Position numbers and translations under genes: made by a program. A stretch of DNA of 55,386 bases. Source: an uncultured Ruminococcus sp. Its GTDB lineage: Bacteria; Bacillota; Clostridia; Oscillospirales; Ruminococcaceae. Below, piece by piece: positions 30,778 through 39,739 of the stretch. The stretch is taken from assembly GCA_947169885.1 (NCBI GenBank), contig CAMVRM010000017.1:1-55386 (forward strand), read 5' to 3'. The notes under the pieces are model-generated. The model searched no databases and was not told the origin of the DNA. It saw nothing but the letters and a program-made list of their open reading frames with translations. Numbering within the stretch: position 1 is the stretch's first letter; the number at the start of each line of letters is the position of its first letter.

Positions 30778-31893
30778 ATGCCTGAATTTGTTTTTAGTTC
30801 AATCTTTGGCGAGCTGACACGCAACGTGCAGCTTCGCTTTGACGCTGTTTCTGAACTGAACAAGCGTCTGTTTGACAACGTGATTTTCGAGGACTATCTG
30901 ACTTGGGACACACCGCAAATCGGTCTCACCTTTGAAGAGTTGATTGGTCAGTACAACATCTCTGTTGCTGCACCCACCATTGGTGACAGCTCGAAAGAAG
31001 CTATTCTCGGCACCAACGGTCTTGAAACTCTGTCAGAGAGCATTCTCGTTCACGCTATCACGCTGCCCATGGCAATTCAAGACTACCGCAAAGTGCTTGC
31101 GTTGCTCGACAGCAAGTCTATTCCCGACAAGACGAAGGCGCAGCAGCTCGTTACTCTCATGTGGGGCAACGTCGAGACTGTTGTCAAGTCTGTACTCGGT
31201 AAACTCGACCTCATCTTCTTGAAGGCTCTCTCTAACGAGGGAACTGTCACACTCGATGAGACTACGAACCCCGAAGGCGGTGTGCGTGGCTCGATTTCCT
31301 ACAATCAGCCTGCCGACAACATCGCTACAAGCACGACCGCTTGGACACCTGCCAACATCGCCACTGTCGATTGCTTCGATGACATTCGCAGCATCATCGA
31401 CGCTGCGCAAGACAAGGTTGTGTTCAGCGAAATTCTCTGCTCGCCACAGCTCATCTCTTATATGTGCCGCAGCACTCTCATCAAGAAGATGATTTGGGGC
31501 AGCGACAAGTCTGCACGCATGGTCATGCCAAAAGACTTGAACGCTTATATGCAAGAGAACGGCTTCCCGGTGTTCAAGCCTATCCGTCGCACTGTGATGA
31601 TACAAGACCACGGCAACCGCACACCGCTCAACCCATGGAACGTGCAGAACATGGTCTTCGTGCCTGCCGGCAAGCTCGGTGTCGTGAAGAACGCTTTCAC
31701 CAACAACGAGCTTAAACCCGAACCTGGTGTCGCTTACTCTAACTACGGTCGCATTCGTGTGTCGCAGTGGGGTGTCGGCGAGACGCAGAACAGCAACGGT
31801 GTCGAGTTCACGAAAGCAGAAGCATTCGCTCTGCCCGTGATTACGGAGATGAACGGTATCTACACTCTCAAAACCCAATTCTCTGCATCGTGA
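30778..31893 (+). CDS. Major capsid protein
   Basis: A 371-residue protein that should form the icosahedral shell. It shows the pattern of HK97-fold gpE-like capsid proteins: LFDNVIFEDYLTWDTPQIGLTFEELIG at the start, a central helix (FDDIRSIIDAAQDKVVFSEILCSPQLI), and PVFKPIRRTVMIQDHGNRTPLNPW near the loop regions. Position between decoration protein and head-tail connector supports it. Its stop overlaps the GTG start of the next gene. Confidence 0.9.
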   Translation: MPEFVFSSIFGELTRNVQLRFDAVSELNKRLFDNVIFEDYLTWDTPQIGLTFEELIGQYNISVAAPTIGDSSKEAILGTNGLETLSESILVHAITLPMAIQDYRKVLALLDSKSIPDKTKAQQLVTLMWGNVETVVKSVLGKLDLIFLKALSNEGTVTLDETTNPEGGVRGSISYNQPADNIATSTTAWTPANIATVDCFDDIRSIIDAAQDKVVFSEILCSPQLISYMCRSTLIKKMIWGSDKSARMVMPKDLNAYMQENGFPVFKPIRRTVMIQDHGNRTPLNPWNVQNMVFVPAGKLGVVKNAFTNNELKPEPGVAYSNYGRIRVSQWGVGETQNSNGVEFTKAEAFALPVITEMNGIYTLKTQFSAS

Positions 31894-32222
31894 ACAATCT
31901 AACTGCATTGAAACGGCTGTGTAACGCTATTGCGAACACATTCTACCCGGACAACGGCACGCTTGAACTCGTGTTGTTCAATGCCGGTCTCGATGCGCAA
32001 GCTACGGCGCAGCCGAAAGACGTTGAAATCTTTCGGCTCGCTGTTCGGCTTGTCTTCGGCTACATTGAGCAGTCACGCAGCGAGAACGGTGTCTCAACGT
32101 CTGTGCGTGAAGACGCAATCAAAGAAAGTCTCGCAATGTGGTGCAATGAGTACGGTGTAGATGCAGATGAGATTATTCCCGACGCTTTGAGAGTAGTGCG
32201 AAACGGCACAAATCTGTGGTGA
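31890..32222 (+). CDS. Head-tail connector protein
   Basis: A 110-residue protein, VNNLTALKRLCNAIANTFYP, helical at first and acidic later (ALRVVRNGTNLW at the end). Small proteins of this form follow the capsid gene and form the adaptor ring on the portal (SPP1 gp15-like). The GTG at 31890 overlaps the capsid stop; no ATG gives the N-terminal helix. The role is inferred mainly from order. Confidence 0.75.
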   Translation: MNNLTALKRLCNAIANTFYPDNGTLELVLFNAGLDAQATAQPKDVEIFRLAVRLVFGYIEQSRSENGVSTSVREDAIKESLAMWCNEYGVDADEIIPDALRVVRNGTNLW

Positions 32223-32223
32223 T

Positions 32224-32541
32224 ATGAGAACGAATGGAACGCTGCAATATGCAATCATCGACGATGACGCTGTGACGTTGAACGAGTACGGCGAGCCGGT
32301 CGCTAACGAGCAATCGTGGAGCGAGCCGATTGACTGCTCTATCAATGTCAACAACGACAACCGTCTCGGTGCGTATGAAGACGGCGAGTTTCATACTGCA
32401 TCGTACACTGTACTCGTTGAGACGATGACGTTTGAACACAGCCGCATTCTGCTCACTCGTGACGGCACATCGCTCGGCGAGCATCGTGTCATCTCGGTTC
32501 AGCCGCTCACGACTGTTGGCCGTGTGCAGATACTTGTGTAG
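32224..32541 (+). CDS. Head closure / stopper protein
   Basis: A 105-residue beta-rich protein: MRTNGTLQYAIIDDDAVTLN, GEPVANEQSWSEPIDCSINVN, then VETMTFEHSRILLTRDGTSLGEHRVISVQPL. This is the form of SPP1 gp16-like stoppers that close the portal channel after packaging. It starts one base after the connector gene. Confidence 0.75.
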   Translation: MRTNGTLQYAIIDDDAVTLNEYGEPVANEQSWSEPIDCSINVNNDNRLGAYEDGEFHTASYTVLVETMTFEHSRILLTRDGTSLGEHRVISVQPLTTVGRVQILV

Positions 32542-32543
32542 TC

Positions 32544-33041
32544 ATGGCGCAGAGCAAGCAATATCACAGCAAGTACAAAGGTGTACTCGTGTCGAGCTTC
32601 ACGCTGAAGAAGTTTCAGTCAGCTATACAAAAGAAGCGAGATGAGCTTGTGCAAGAGCTTGCAGACGAATTGTCTTACATCGGCGAAGAATGCGTCAAGA
32701 TTGCTCGTGAAGAACACCCGAATAATTGGGGCGATGTGACCGGCAATCTGCGCAGCTCAATCGGCTACGAAGTTCTCTACAACGGCAAGCCCATATACGA
32801 GGGCGCAGTCAAGCAGTACAAGGGCAAGAGCGGCAACGGCGAGAAAGGCGCACCGGCTGCACGAGCATTGCTCGACAAGCTCGCAGCAGAGTTCCCGTAT
32901 GGTGTCGTGCTTATCGTCTGCGCAGGTATGCACTACGCTGCTTATGTCGAAGCGATACACCACAAAGACGTGCTATCAAGCGCACAGATGAGAGCAGAAC
33001 AACTCATTCAAGAATTACTCGACGATTACAAGAACGCATGA
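32544..33041 (+). CDS. HK97 gp10-like tail completion protein
   Basis: A 165-residue protein with the HK97 gp10 pattern: a basic helical start (KKFQSAIQKKRDELVQELADEL), DVTGNLRSSIGYEVLYNGKPIYEG, then GMHYAAYVEAIHHKDVLSSAQMRAEQLI. It should take part in joining the tail to the head. The stop overlaps the next gene by four bases (ATGA). Confidence 0.85.
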   Translation: MAQSKQYHSKYKGVLVSSFTLKKFQSAIQKKRDELVQELADELSYIGEECVKIAREEHPNNWGDVTGNLRSSIGYEVLYNGKPIYEGAVKQYKGKSGNGEKGAPAARALLDKLAAEFPYGVVLIVCAGMHYAAYVEAIHHKDVLSSAQMRAEQLIQELLDDYKNA

Positions 33042-33448
33042 AGACAGAGAAACAGATAGAGCGTGACTTTTACTTGCTCATCAAGCAGAGCAATCTCGGT
33101 GCCGCCATTCGTGGCTCAATCTATCGCAGCGAGATGCGCCCGGCAGATGCGACAAGTGAAGACATCATCGTCAAATTTCTGTCGGGTCTCGACGGACAAG
33201 TGCAGCAGGGTGTAGTTATCTTGAACATCTACGTTCCTGACATCACGCTGCGCACAGACGGTCGCAAAGTCGAAGACAAAGAGCGTGTCGCAGAGCTTGA
33301 AGCGTTGGTCATCGACTTCATCGAGCATCACGGCTCGACAGAGTATCTCATCGAAAGCGACTTGACACCGACATCTATGCTCAACGAAGAGTTGGAGCAG
33401 CATCTCATTTATGCGAGATTGCGATTTCAGAGACTTTCACAAGATTAA
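33038..33448 (+). CDS. Tail terminator-like protein
   Basis: A 136-residue protein, MKTEKQIERDFYLLIKQSNL. The pattern of helix, strands (DIIVKFLSGLDGQVQQGVVILNIYVPDI) and C-terminal helices resembles SPP1 gp17-like tail terminators, which cap the tail tube. Position between gp10-like and tail tube genes agrees. The frame extends upstream; the ATG coupled to the previous stop is chosen. Confidence 0.75.
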   Translation: MKTEKQIERDFYLLIKQSNLGAAIRGSIYRSEMRPADATSEDIIVKFLSGLDGQVQQGVVILNIYVPDITLRTDGRKVEDKERVAELEALVIDFIEHHGSTEYLIESDLTPTSMLNEELEQHLIYARLRFQRLSQD

Positions 33449-33470
33449 CAACTACTAAAACACTACAACT

Positions 33471-33974
33471 ATGTCGAAAATTGTAATGTCATGGTCGAAG
33501 TGCAAGATTGAGATTGGCAAGACCGGCGAAAACGACGCTATGGCCGCATCGCTGACCGACATCGGCACTATCAACGACAAATCGACAACGCTCGCAACAG
33601 AAGACGGCGAGACGTTGACCGCAACTGCAACCGGCGGCATTGTTGTCGCAGAGGAAGAGGGCGAACCCACTGTCACTATCACTACTCGTGTGAAAGAGCC
33701 GTCGTTTTCGCTTGAAACTCTGTTGACCGGCAACGCTGTCGCTGACAACGAGCTTACTGTGAAGACCAACGTCGTGAGCGATGACTTCAGCGTGAAACTG
33801 ACACCGAAGAACATCGGTGCTATTGGCATCAAGGCACGTCGCACTCACGTTAGTTGGCGACCCGGAAGCAGCGAGGAAGAGGGTCACTATGTTGACATCA
33901 CTTTCAAAATTCTCGCTTGCGCCGACGGCGAGCTTTACAAGAAGTTCCGTGTCGCTCAAACCGATTGGGCGTGA
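33471..33974 (+). CDS. Major tail tube protein
   Basis: A 167-residue beta-rich protein, MSKIVMSWSKCKIEIGKTGE, with strands such as GETLTATATGGIVVAEEEGEPTVTITTRVKEPSFSLETL. Length, composition and place before the tail assembly chaperone fit the major subunit of a long non-contractile tail. It starts in an ACTATG context. Confidence 0.85.
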   Translation: MSKIVMSWSKCKIEIGKTGENDAMAASLTDIGTINDKSTTLATEDGETLTATATGGIVVAEEEGEPTVTITTRVKEPSFSLETLLTGNAVADNELTVKTNVVSDDFSVKLTPKNIGAIGIKARRTHVSWRPGSSEEEGHYVDITFKILACADGELYKKFRVAQTDWA

Positions 33975-34052
33975 CGCTCTCTCGTGGTTATGCAATCCTT
34001 TTGACGTGTGGAAAGACACCCCTTCGCAGTTCGGTAGGTTAGAATTGCTCAT

Positions 34053-34124
34053 AGCGAGATAGAGCAGCGGTAGCTCATTGCGCTCATAACGCAAAGGTCG
34101 CAGGTTCGAGTCCTGCTCTCGCCA
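34053..34124 (+). tRNA. tRNA with CAT anticodon (Met or Ile2)
   Basis: A full cloverleaf: acceptor 5' AGCGAGA with 3' TCTCGCC (first pair A-C mismatched), D stem GAGC/GCTC, anticodon stem TTGCG/CGCAA with loop CTCATAA (anticodon CAT), variable AGGTC, T stem GCAGG/CCTGC with TTCGAGT, discriminator A. CCA is not encoded. Anticodon stem lacks the three G-C pairs of initiator tRNAs, so elongator Met or lysidine-modified Ile is likely. It lies inside the tail operon. The 78 bases before it (33975-34052) show no gene. Confidence 0.88.
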
Positions 34125-34136
34125 CACAGAACATCA

Positions 34137-34667
34137 ATGACAGAGACAATGAGCAACGAAACAAGAACAGTCGAGCAGCGTGTTGCGTCTGCGATACTTG
34201 AACGCAAGCTCGCATCAATAGAGATAGACGGTGTGACGTATGACATCGCACCGCCTTCTGTTGGTACACTAATACTCGTGAGCGAACTCGCATCGACATT
34301 GCCGGTGATACCAAACGTAGAACACGATAAACAAGTCTATGCTGTGCTGCGCTTTGCGAAAGATTACAGAGCGATTGCAGACATCGCAGCGACGTTAATT
34401 CTCGGTGCTAATAATCTTACTCGAACCGAAGAGAAAACGCTCACAGAGCGCAAATGGTGGCTTTTCAAGCGCACTCGCAAAGTGAGCGTCACTATCGACG
34501 CACGAGCGGAGCTTGCCGACAAGATACTGCGCTATGTGTCGCCGTCAACAATGTTCAAAGTCATCGTCAAACGTCTCGAAGATATGGAAGTCGGCTATTT
34601 TTTCGGCATTACCACTTCCCTAAACGAAGTAAACATACTGAAGCCGACAAAGGAAGTGGAGATGTAA
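34137..34667 (+). CDS. Tail assembly chaperone, zero-frame product
   Basis: A 176-residue protein, MTETMSNETRTVEQRVASAI, containing GVTYDIAPPSVGTLILVSELAS and a helical C-terminal half. It stands directly before the tape measure gene and has the length of the short chaperone (lambda gpG analog) that coats the tape measure during tail assembly. In its reading frame TTTTTTC (34598-34604) forms a perfect -1 slippery heptamer, and an open -1 frame continues to 34909. Confidence 0.8.
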   Translation: MTETMSNETRTVEQRVASAILERKLASIEIDGVTYDIAPPSVGTLILVSELASTLPVIPNVEHDKQVYAVLRFAKDYRAIADIAATLILGANNLTRTEEKTLTERKWWLFKRTRKVSVTIDARAELADKILRYVSPSTMFKVIVKRLEDMEVGYFFGITTSLNEVNILKPTKEVEM

Positions 34668-34909
34668 AGAATGACAGCATTTGGGCAACAGTACTCGGCA
34701 TCGCTCGCATCTTCAATGTAACTGAAAAGTATGTACTCTATGAGATGAGCTATCTGAATGCTTTGATGTATAGTCGTGCGATGCCTATGCCGGGAGACGT
34801 GAGCGAGACAAGCGACAGACCGCTCTACGATGATGCGCTTGACGCAAACAACCCACAGAATTTCGACAAGTTCAACGAAGAAACAATAACGGTATATGGC
34901 ACAAAATAA
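34605..34909 (+). CDS. Tail chaperone extension reached by -1 frameshift
   Basis: After slippage at T-TTT-TTC (34598-34604) ribosomes would read RHYHFPKRSKHTEADKG, then SIWATVLGIARIFNVTEKYVLYEMSYLNALMYS to the stop at 34909, giving a fusion of about 257 residues (lambda gpGT analog). The extension has no start codon of its own near its beginning, so frameshifting is the natural way to make it. It overlaps the tape measure start by 14 bases. Confidence 0.75.
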
Positions 34910-37900
34910 CAGCGACGGCACATTGAGCATTGGCACTGCGATAGACCTCACCGGCTTCGATGAGGGAGTAGAGCAGATGATAGAACACGTCAATCAAGCA
35001 GGTGACACAATCGAGCAGCAGTCGGCTCGCATTCAGTCGCTGCTTACCGATGTGCCGGCACTGCACATTGACATGAGTACTGTCATCAACGACTTCGACA
35101 GTGCTTTTGCAGAGATAGACCGCATCGTTGACACTAACGAGAGCGCAATCAAAGAGCTTGAAGCAGAGTGGAAGCGTCTCGCAGAGCAGCAGAAAGTTGC
35201 TCTCAACACCGGCGATGACAAGCAAGCGAAGCAGCTCTACGACCAAGCGAAAGCTATCAGAGAGAACGTCAAGCTGCGCAAGGAAGTTGTGAGCGAAGCC
35301 AAAAAGCAAGCCGATGCGCTGCTCAAACTCGAACAACAGCATAAAGCCGATGCTGAAGCGAGCAAGCAAGACAACGAGCAAAAGAAGACGCTGAAGCAGA
35401 CTATCAGAGAGCTGCAAGAAGCGATGCAGCAGTATGTGCTTGCCGGCGGTTCTGAAAAGAGCGAAGAGTATCGTGCAATGGCCGAAGAACTCGGTCGCTT
35501 GCGTGATGTGCGTGGCGACATTCAGCAGCAAGGTAGCGTCTTCGCAAATGATGAGAACCAAATCGCCGGTGTCATTCAAGGCTTGTCAGGTCTATCGGGC
35601 GCATTCAGCGCAGCGCAGGGTGTGGTCGCTCTCTTTGGTGGCGAGAACGAGCATCTGCAACAGATAATGTTGCGAGTGCAAGCTCTCATGTCTATCACTA
35701 TGGGTCTGCAACAGCTTCAGCAGGCTCTAAACAAAGACAGCACATTTCAACTTGTGACGATGAACAAGTTGAAAGAAGTGTGGAACAAGCTCATGGGCGA
35801 CGGCAACAAAGCCGAAGAAGCAGCTGTCGCAACGAAAGAAGCCGATGTCGCAGTCACAGAGCAGCAAGCAACAATGACAGCAGCAGAGACTGCTGCTGAA
35901 GAAGCTAATACTGCTGCAACCGAAATGGGTGCGACAGCCGACAAGTCGGCAGCTGCGGCAAAAGAACTGTCTGCTGCATCATCGGGCAAGCTCTCAATCG
36001 CTGAATATGCGACAGCAGCAGCGACAAAAGCAGCGTCTCTCGCAATGAAAGGCTTCAAGCTCGCACTCATCTCAACCGGCATCGGCGCAATCATTTGGGC
36101 ATTGGGTGAAGTAATCTCGCTCTTTGTCGAGTGGGTCGGCTCATCGGAAGAAGCAACGCAGGCGCAGAAAGCGCAAGAGCAAGCGACTGAAGATGGTGCA
36201 AAAGCCTACGCAAAAGCCTACGCTAACGTGCAGCTCTACACAGATAGGCTCAACAATTTCAACGGCACAAAGAAGCAAGAAGAGCAGCTTGTCAAGGCTT
36301 GCAACGACCAATTCGGCAAAGAAATGGGCTACTGCAAGAGCGTTGATGAGTGGAAACAGCGTCTCACACAAAAGAGTGCAGACTATTGCACGGCACTTCG
36401 TCTCGAAGCTGAAGCGCAAGCAATATTGAATGCGTACACCGAAGCATATTTGCTCGTAGTCAAAGCTCGCAACAAAGCAGCAAGCGAGTATGGTAATTGG
36501 TTTACGACAAAAGCCGGTGACGAAGAGCGTAAAGCAAAAGCAGTTGCATCTGCGCAAGCTGAAGCCGATGAGTTGATGAACCAATATCTTGCGAAAGCGA
36601 AAGAAGCACAAGCATTACGAGATAAAGCAGATTTAGGCGGTCACAAAGACCCGTCAACCGGCGGTGGTGGTGGCGGTCGCAGCCGTCGTGGTGGAAGCCG
36701 TGGTAGTGGCGGCGGTGGCGGTTCTACGTTTGACCAAAAAGCAGCAGCTCGTGCAGAGCGAAAAGCCATTGAAGAATGGGTTGAAGCAAAAGCAGAGATG
36801 CGCAAAGACGCATACGACAAGCTCGCTGACCTCGATGTGCAGCACGAGAGCGACGCAACAACACGAGAAATCAATCAGATTTCACTCGATACAAAACGAA
36901 AAATTACAGCGTGGGAAGACCAATTAAAGCAACTCGCAGAACAGTACATCGAGACGCAGCACAAAATCTTTATGTCAAAGAAAGGTGCGAATGAAAACAA
37001 GTGGGAAGACTACGCAAAGCAAAATGGTCTTGATGATGTCGATAAAGTGATAGCGATGCTCACTGACGCTAACGGCAAGTTCGCAGATGTCGCAAAGTAC
37101 TACAACAGCGTGCGCACAGCAATCACTGAAGACGGCAATCGTCGTGAGCGTGAAGCACGTCAAAAGCACTACGACCAACTCGTTGAAGATTACGGCAACT
37201 TCGAGCAGAAGTTTGCCGCAATTTTGCTGCAAAACGCAGAAGCCGTCAAGTTTTTGCCGGCTGAATTTCAAGCGCAAGCAGATAAGATGTTCAACCAACA
37301 AACGAGCGACCTCGTGAGCGAGCGCATCAAGCACTTGCTGAATTGGGAAGAGCTGTTTAACGGCATGGATAACGCTTCTACTGCGTCTATTGAGTTGATG
37401 ATACAGAACACGCAGAGCAAGCTCAAAAGCTATGGTAGTTGGCTGACAGATGAGCAGCGCAAAGAGTTCACCGACGCAATAACAAAGATGCAAGATGAGA
37501 TTGCGTCACGAAATCCGTTCACGCAGATGCACAAGTCACTCACAGACTTGAAAAAAGCGCAGCAAGAAGTCACGAAAGCGACTGAAGAGTACCGTGACGC
37601 ACAAAGCGGTGTGCATGGTTGGCTCGGCTTGTATAACTCTGCTCTTGAATATCAGCGCACGCTCGAACAAGAGATTGCAGAGGGCAAGCGCAGCGAGAAC
37701 GATGAGCAGTACATTCAGCAGCAAGCGAAAGTCACAGAGATGCTCAACGGTCTCAACGCTGCTCGTGAGAAAGAGACAAACGCTTTCACGAAGCTCATCA
37801 ACGCACAAAATAAAGCGTCGCAGTCGTACAAGAACTTCGCTACCGGCTTAAAGAATGCCGGCTCGCTCATGGGTAGTGTCGGCGAGCAAGCGCAAAAGCT

Positions 37901-39311
37901 CGCAGCGTGCTTCAGCGATGACATCGCCGACAGCATCGGCATCGCTCTCGACACAATGGACGAAATCATCGAAGCGGCAGATGTCGCAATCAACGCTATC
38001 AGCGAACTCGGCAAGAAAGCCGCAAAGGGTGTTGAGACAGCGGTTGACGCAACATCGCAGGGCATGAAAGCATCGGGTCAAGCCGGAGCGAAAGCGATGT
38101 CAACAATGGAGAAAGCGTCAGCGATACTCGCAGTCATCTCTGCTGCGATGCAAGTAGCGAGCGCAATCATCAACTTGTTCAACAACGACAGCAAGCACGA
38201 GAAAGAGATAGAAGCATTGCAGCGACGCATTGACCAACTGCAATGGGAGCTTGACAACGCTAACACTGTGCGCTTGCAGAACAATCTCGGCGATGCGCTT
38301 GAACGTGTGCGCAACACTTATGCGTCAATCTACAACGAGCTGCTGCGACTGCACGCACAAGAAATCAAGAGCGGTAACTTCTTCACTCGCATCGCTATCA
38401 CGCAGCAGATGCAGACAGACGCATGGCGGCGCAGCGTAGAGAAACTCGCAGACGCTTATGCCGGCGCAGCGTACACAGCAGACAAAGCACTCGGCAGCGA
38501 GCGTTACACGAGCGCACGCAAGCAGCTCGAAAATCTTGCGGAGCAGCAGACGCTTGTCTATCGTCAAATGCAAGAAGAGGAAGCGAAGAAAAAGACTGAC
38601 CGCTCAAAAGTCGATGACTACAAGCGACAGATTGCAGAGCTTGCGCAAGAGATGGCCGACATCGTGAACGATGCGCTTGAAGAAATCATCGGCAACACGG
38701 CTGCTGACTTGGCAAGCGAGCTTGGCGATGCTTTCTTTGACGCTTGCGCAAGCGGAGAAGACGCTCTCGAAGCGTGGCACACGAAAGCGAAAGATGTCGT
38801 GCGAGACATCACAAAACGAATGCTCATCTCGAAATTTCTCGAAGAGCCGCTCGGCAAAATATTCGACAAATACAAGACACGTTGGTTCGGCGATGACGGT
38901 CGTTTTCGTGGGATAGATAACGTCATCAACTCGATGAACGACTTCAGCGCAGACATCGACGCTGTGGGCGACAGCTTCAACGACATCTTCAATCAGTTGC
39001 CCGACCAAATGAAAGAGATGTTCACCGACACGGCAGAGCGCAGCGGCACGCAGGGCGGCATCACTACTGCGTCGCAAGATAGTGTCGATGAGCTGAACGC
39101 TCGCATCACGACAATACAAGGTCACACCTACACGATAATGAACGCAGTCGTTGAGATGAACGCAACGTCGAATGCTGTGCTTGACCGCTTGACCGGCATT
39201 GAGCGCAACACCGGCGACGCAAACTCACAGCTCGCAACGATGCAGCAGCGAATGCGCAATATCGAGAGTGCGATTGATGACATAAACACGAAAGGATTGA
39301 AAGTAAGATGA
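34896..39311 (+). CDS. Tape measure protein
   Basis: A 1471-residue protein that sets tail length and is ejected with DNA. It is largely helical coiled coil, Ala/Gln/Glu-rich. A hydrophobic stretch (FKLALISTGIGAIIWALGEVISLFVEWVG, about 386-415) may insert in the host membrane. Residues about 589-608 are an unusual Gly/Arg/Ser-rich linker, and about 1070-1105 hold another hydrophobic part (AILAVISAAMQVASAIINLF). Length would predict a tail of roughly 200 nm by the usual rule. It overlaps the next gene by four bases. Confidence 0.93.
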   Translation: MAQNNSDGTLSIGTAIDLTGFDEGVEQMIEHVNQAGDTIEQQSARIQSLLTDVPALHIDMSTVINDFDSAFAEIDRIVDTNESAIKELEAEWKRLAEQQKVALNTGDDKQAKQLYDQAKAIRENVKLRKEVVSEAKKQADALLKLEQQHKADAEASKQDNEQKKTLKQTIRELQEAMQQYVLAGGSEKSEEYRAMAEELGRLRDVRGDIQQQGSVFANDENQIAGVIQGLSGLSGAFSAAQGVVALFGGENEHLQQIMLRVQALMSITMGLQQLQQALNKDSTFQLVTMNKLKEVWNKLMGDGNKAEEAAVATKEADVAVTEQQATMTAAETAAEEANTAATEMGATADKSAAAAKELSAASSGKLSIAEYATAAATKAASLAMKGFKLALISTGIGAIIWALGEVISLFVEWVGSSEEATQAQKAQEQATEDGAKAYAKAYANVQLYTDRLNNFNGTKKQEEQLVKACNDQFGKEMGYCKSVDEWKQRLTQKSADYCTALRLEAEAQAILNAYTEAYLLVVKARNKAASEYGNWFTTKAGDEERKAKAVASAQAEADELMNQYLAKAKEAQALRDKADLGGHKDPSTGGGGGGRSRRGGSRGSGGGGGSTFDQKAAARAERKAIEEWVEAKAEMRKDAYDKLADLDVQHESDATTREINQISLDTKRKITAWEDQLKQLAEQYIETQHKIFMSKKGANENKWEDYAKQNGLDDVDKVIAMLTDANGKFADVAKYYNSVRTAITEDGNRREREARQKHYDQLVEDYGNFEQKFAAILLQNAEAVKFLPAEFQAQADKMFNQQTSDLVSERIKHLLNWEELFNGMDNASTASIELMIQNTQSKLKSYGSWLTDEQRKEFTDAITKMQDEIASRNPFTQMHKSLTDLKKAQQEVTKATEEYRDAQSGVHGWLGLYNSALEYQRTLEQEIAEGKRSENDEQYIQQQAKVTEMLNGLNAAREKETNAFTKLINAQNKASQSYKNFATGLKNAGSLMGSVGEQAQKLAACFSDDIADSIGIALDTMDEIIEAADVAINAISELGKKAAKGVETAVDATSQGMKASGQAGAKAMSTMEKASAILAVISAAMQVASAIINLFNNDSKHEKEIEALQRRIDQLQWELDNANTVRLQNNLGDALERVRNTYASIYNELLRLHAQEIKSGNFFTRIAITQQMQTDAWRRSVEKLADAYAGAAYTADKALGSERYTSARKQLENLAEQQTLVYRQMQEEEAKKKTDRSKVDDYKRQIAELAQEMADIVNDALEEIIGNTAADLASELGDAFFDACASGEDALEAWHTKAKDVVRDITKRMLISKFLEEPLGKIFDKYKTRWFGDDGRFRGIDNVINSMNDFSADIDAVGDSFNDIFNQLPDQMKEMFTDTAERSGTQGGITTASQDSVDELNARITTIQGHTYTIMNAVVEMNATSNAVLDRLTGIERNTGDANSQLATMQQRMRNIESAIDDINTKGLKVR

Positions 39312-39739
39312 ACACAAAACAACTAATTTCGCAGATACACGAAGCCGCACAGCAGCTCGGAGCGTGCGACAAGTTCAAGGGCAACGAGACGATTGATGAA
39401 CTTGTTGAACTACTCTTTTCGCCGCAGGGTAGAGAGTTCTGCATCGAACACGAGTTTCCAACGCTTGACGTGCTGCGCAAGTTCAAGTGTCTCGGTGTAG
39501 AGCGTTACGGCATCTACATCGACGCAGGCGTTATTCGTCTCTGTGAGCGTGATAAAATTTTCTTGATAGGTGACAGCATTGCGAGAGTGAGATGCGCCGA
39601 CACTAAACGCTACGAAGTCTATTTGATGCACGGAGCGCACGCTCACATTGAAGCATATAACTATGCAGCGGTTCACGTCGAGCGTGATGAGCAGTCGAGT
39701 GCAGGTGTAGAACTCTTTAACCAGGCACGAGAGATATGA
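39308..39739 (+). CDS. Tail-region hypothetical protein
   Basis: A 143-residue protein, MNTKQLISQIHEAAQQLGAC. The first half is helical, with LFSPQGREFCIEHEFPTLDVLRKFK; the second half (ERYGIYIDAGVIRLCERDKIFLIGDS) looks like short beta strands. No family is named, but genes like it occur between tape measure and distal tail genes of Bacteroidota phages. Four-base overlaps on both sides show coupling to the tail operon. Confidence 0.7.
   Translation: MNTKQLISQIHEAAQQLGACDKFKGNETIDELVELLFSPQGREFCIEHEFPTLDVLRKFKCLGVERYGIYIDAGVIRLCERDKIFLIGDSIARVRCADTKRYEVYLMHGAHAHIEAYNYAAVHVERDEQSSAGVELFNQAREI

Noticed and set aside
33975-34052. A second, degenerate tRNA before the CAT tRNA
   Set aside because: Fragments such as GTTCGGTAGGTT look tRNA-like, but no full cloverleaf can be drawn.
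34671-34718. Short ATG frame after the tail chaperone stop
   Set aside because: Only about 16 codons in the zero frame; the open -1 frame reached by slippage explains the interval.
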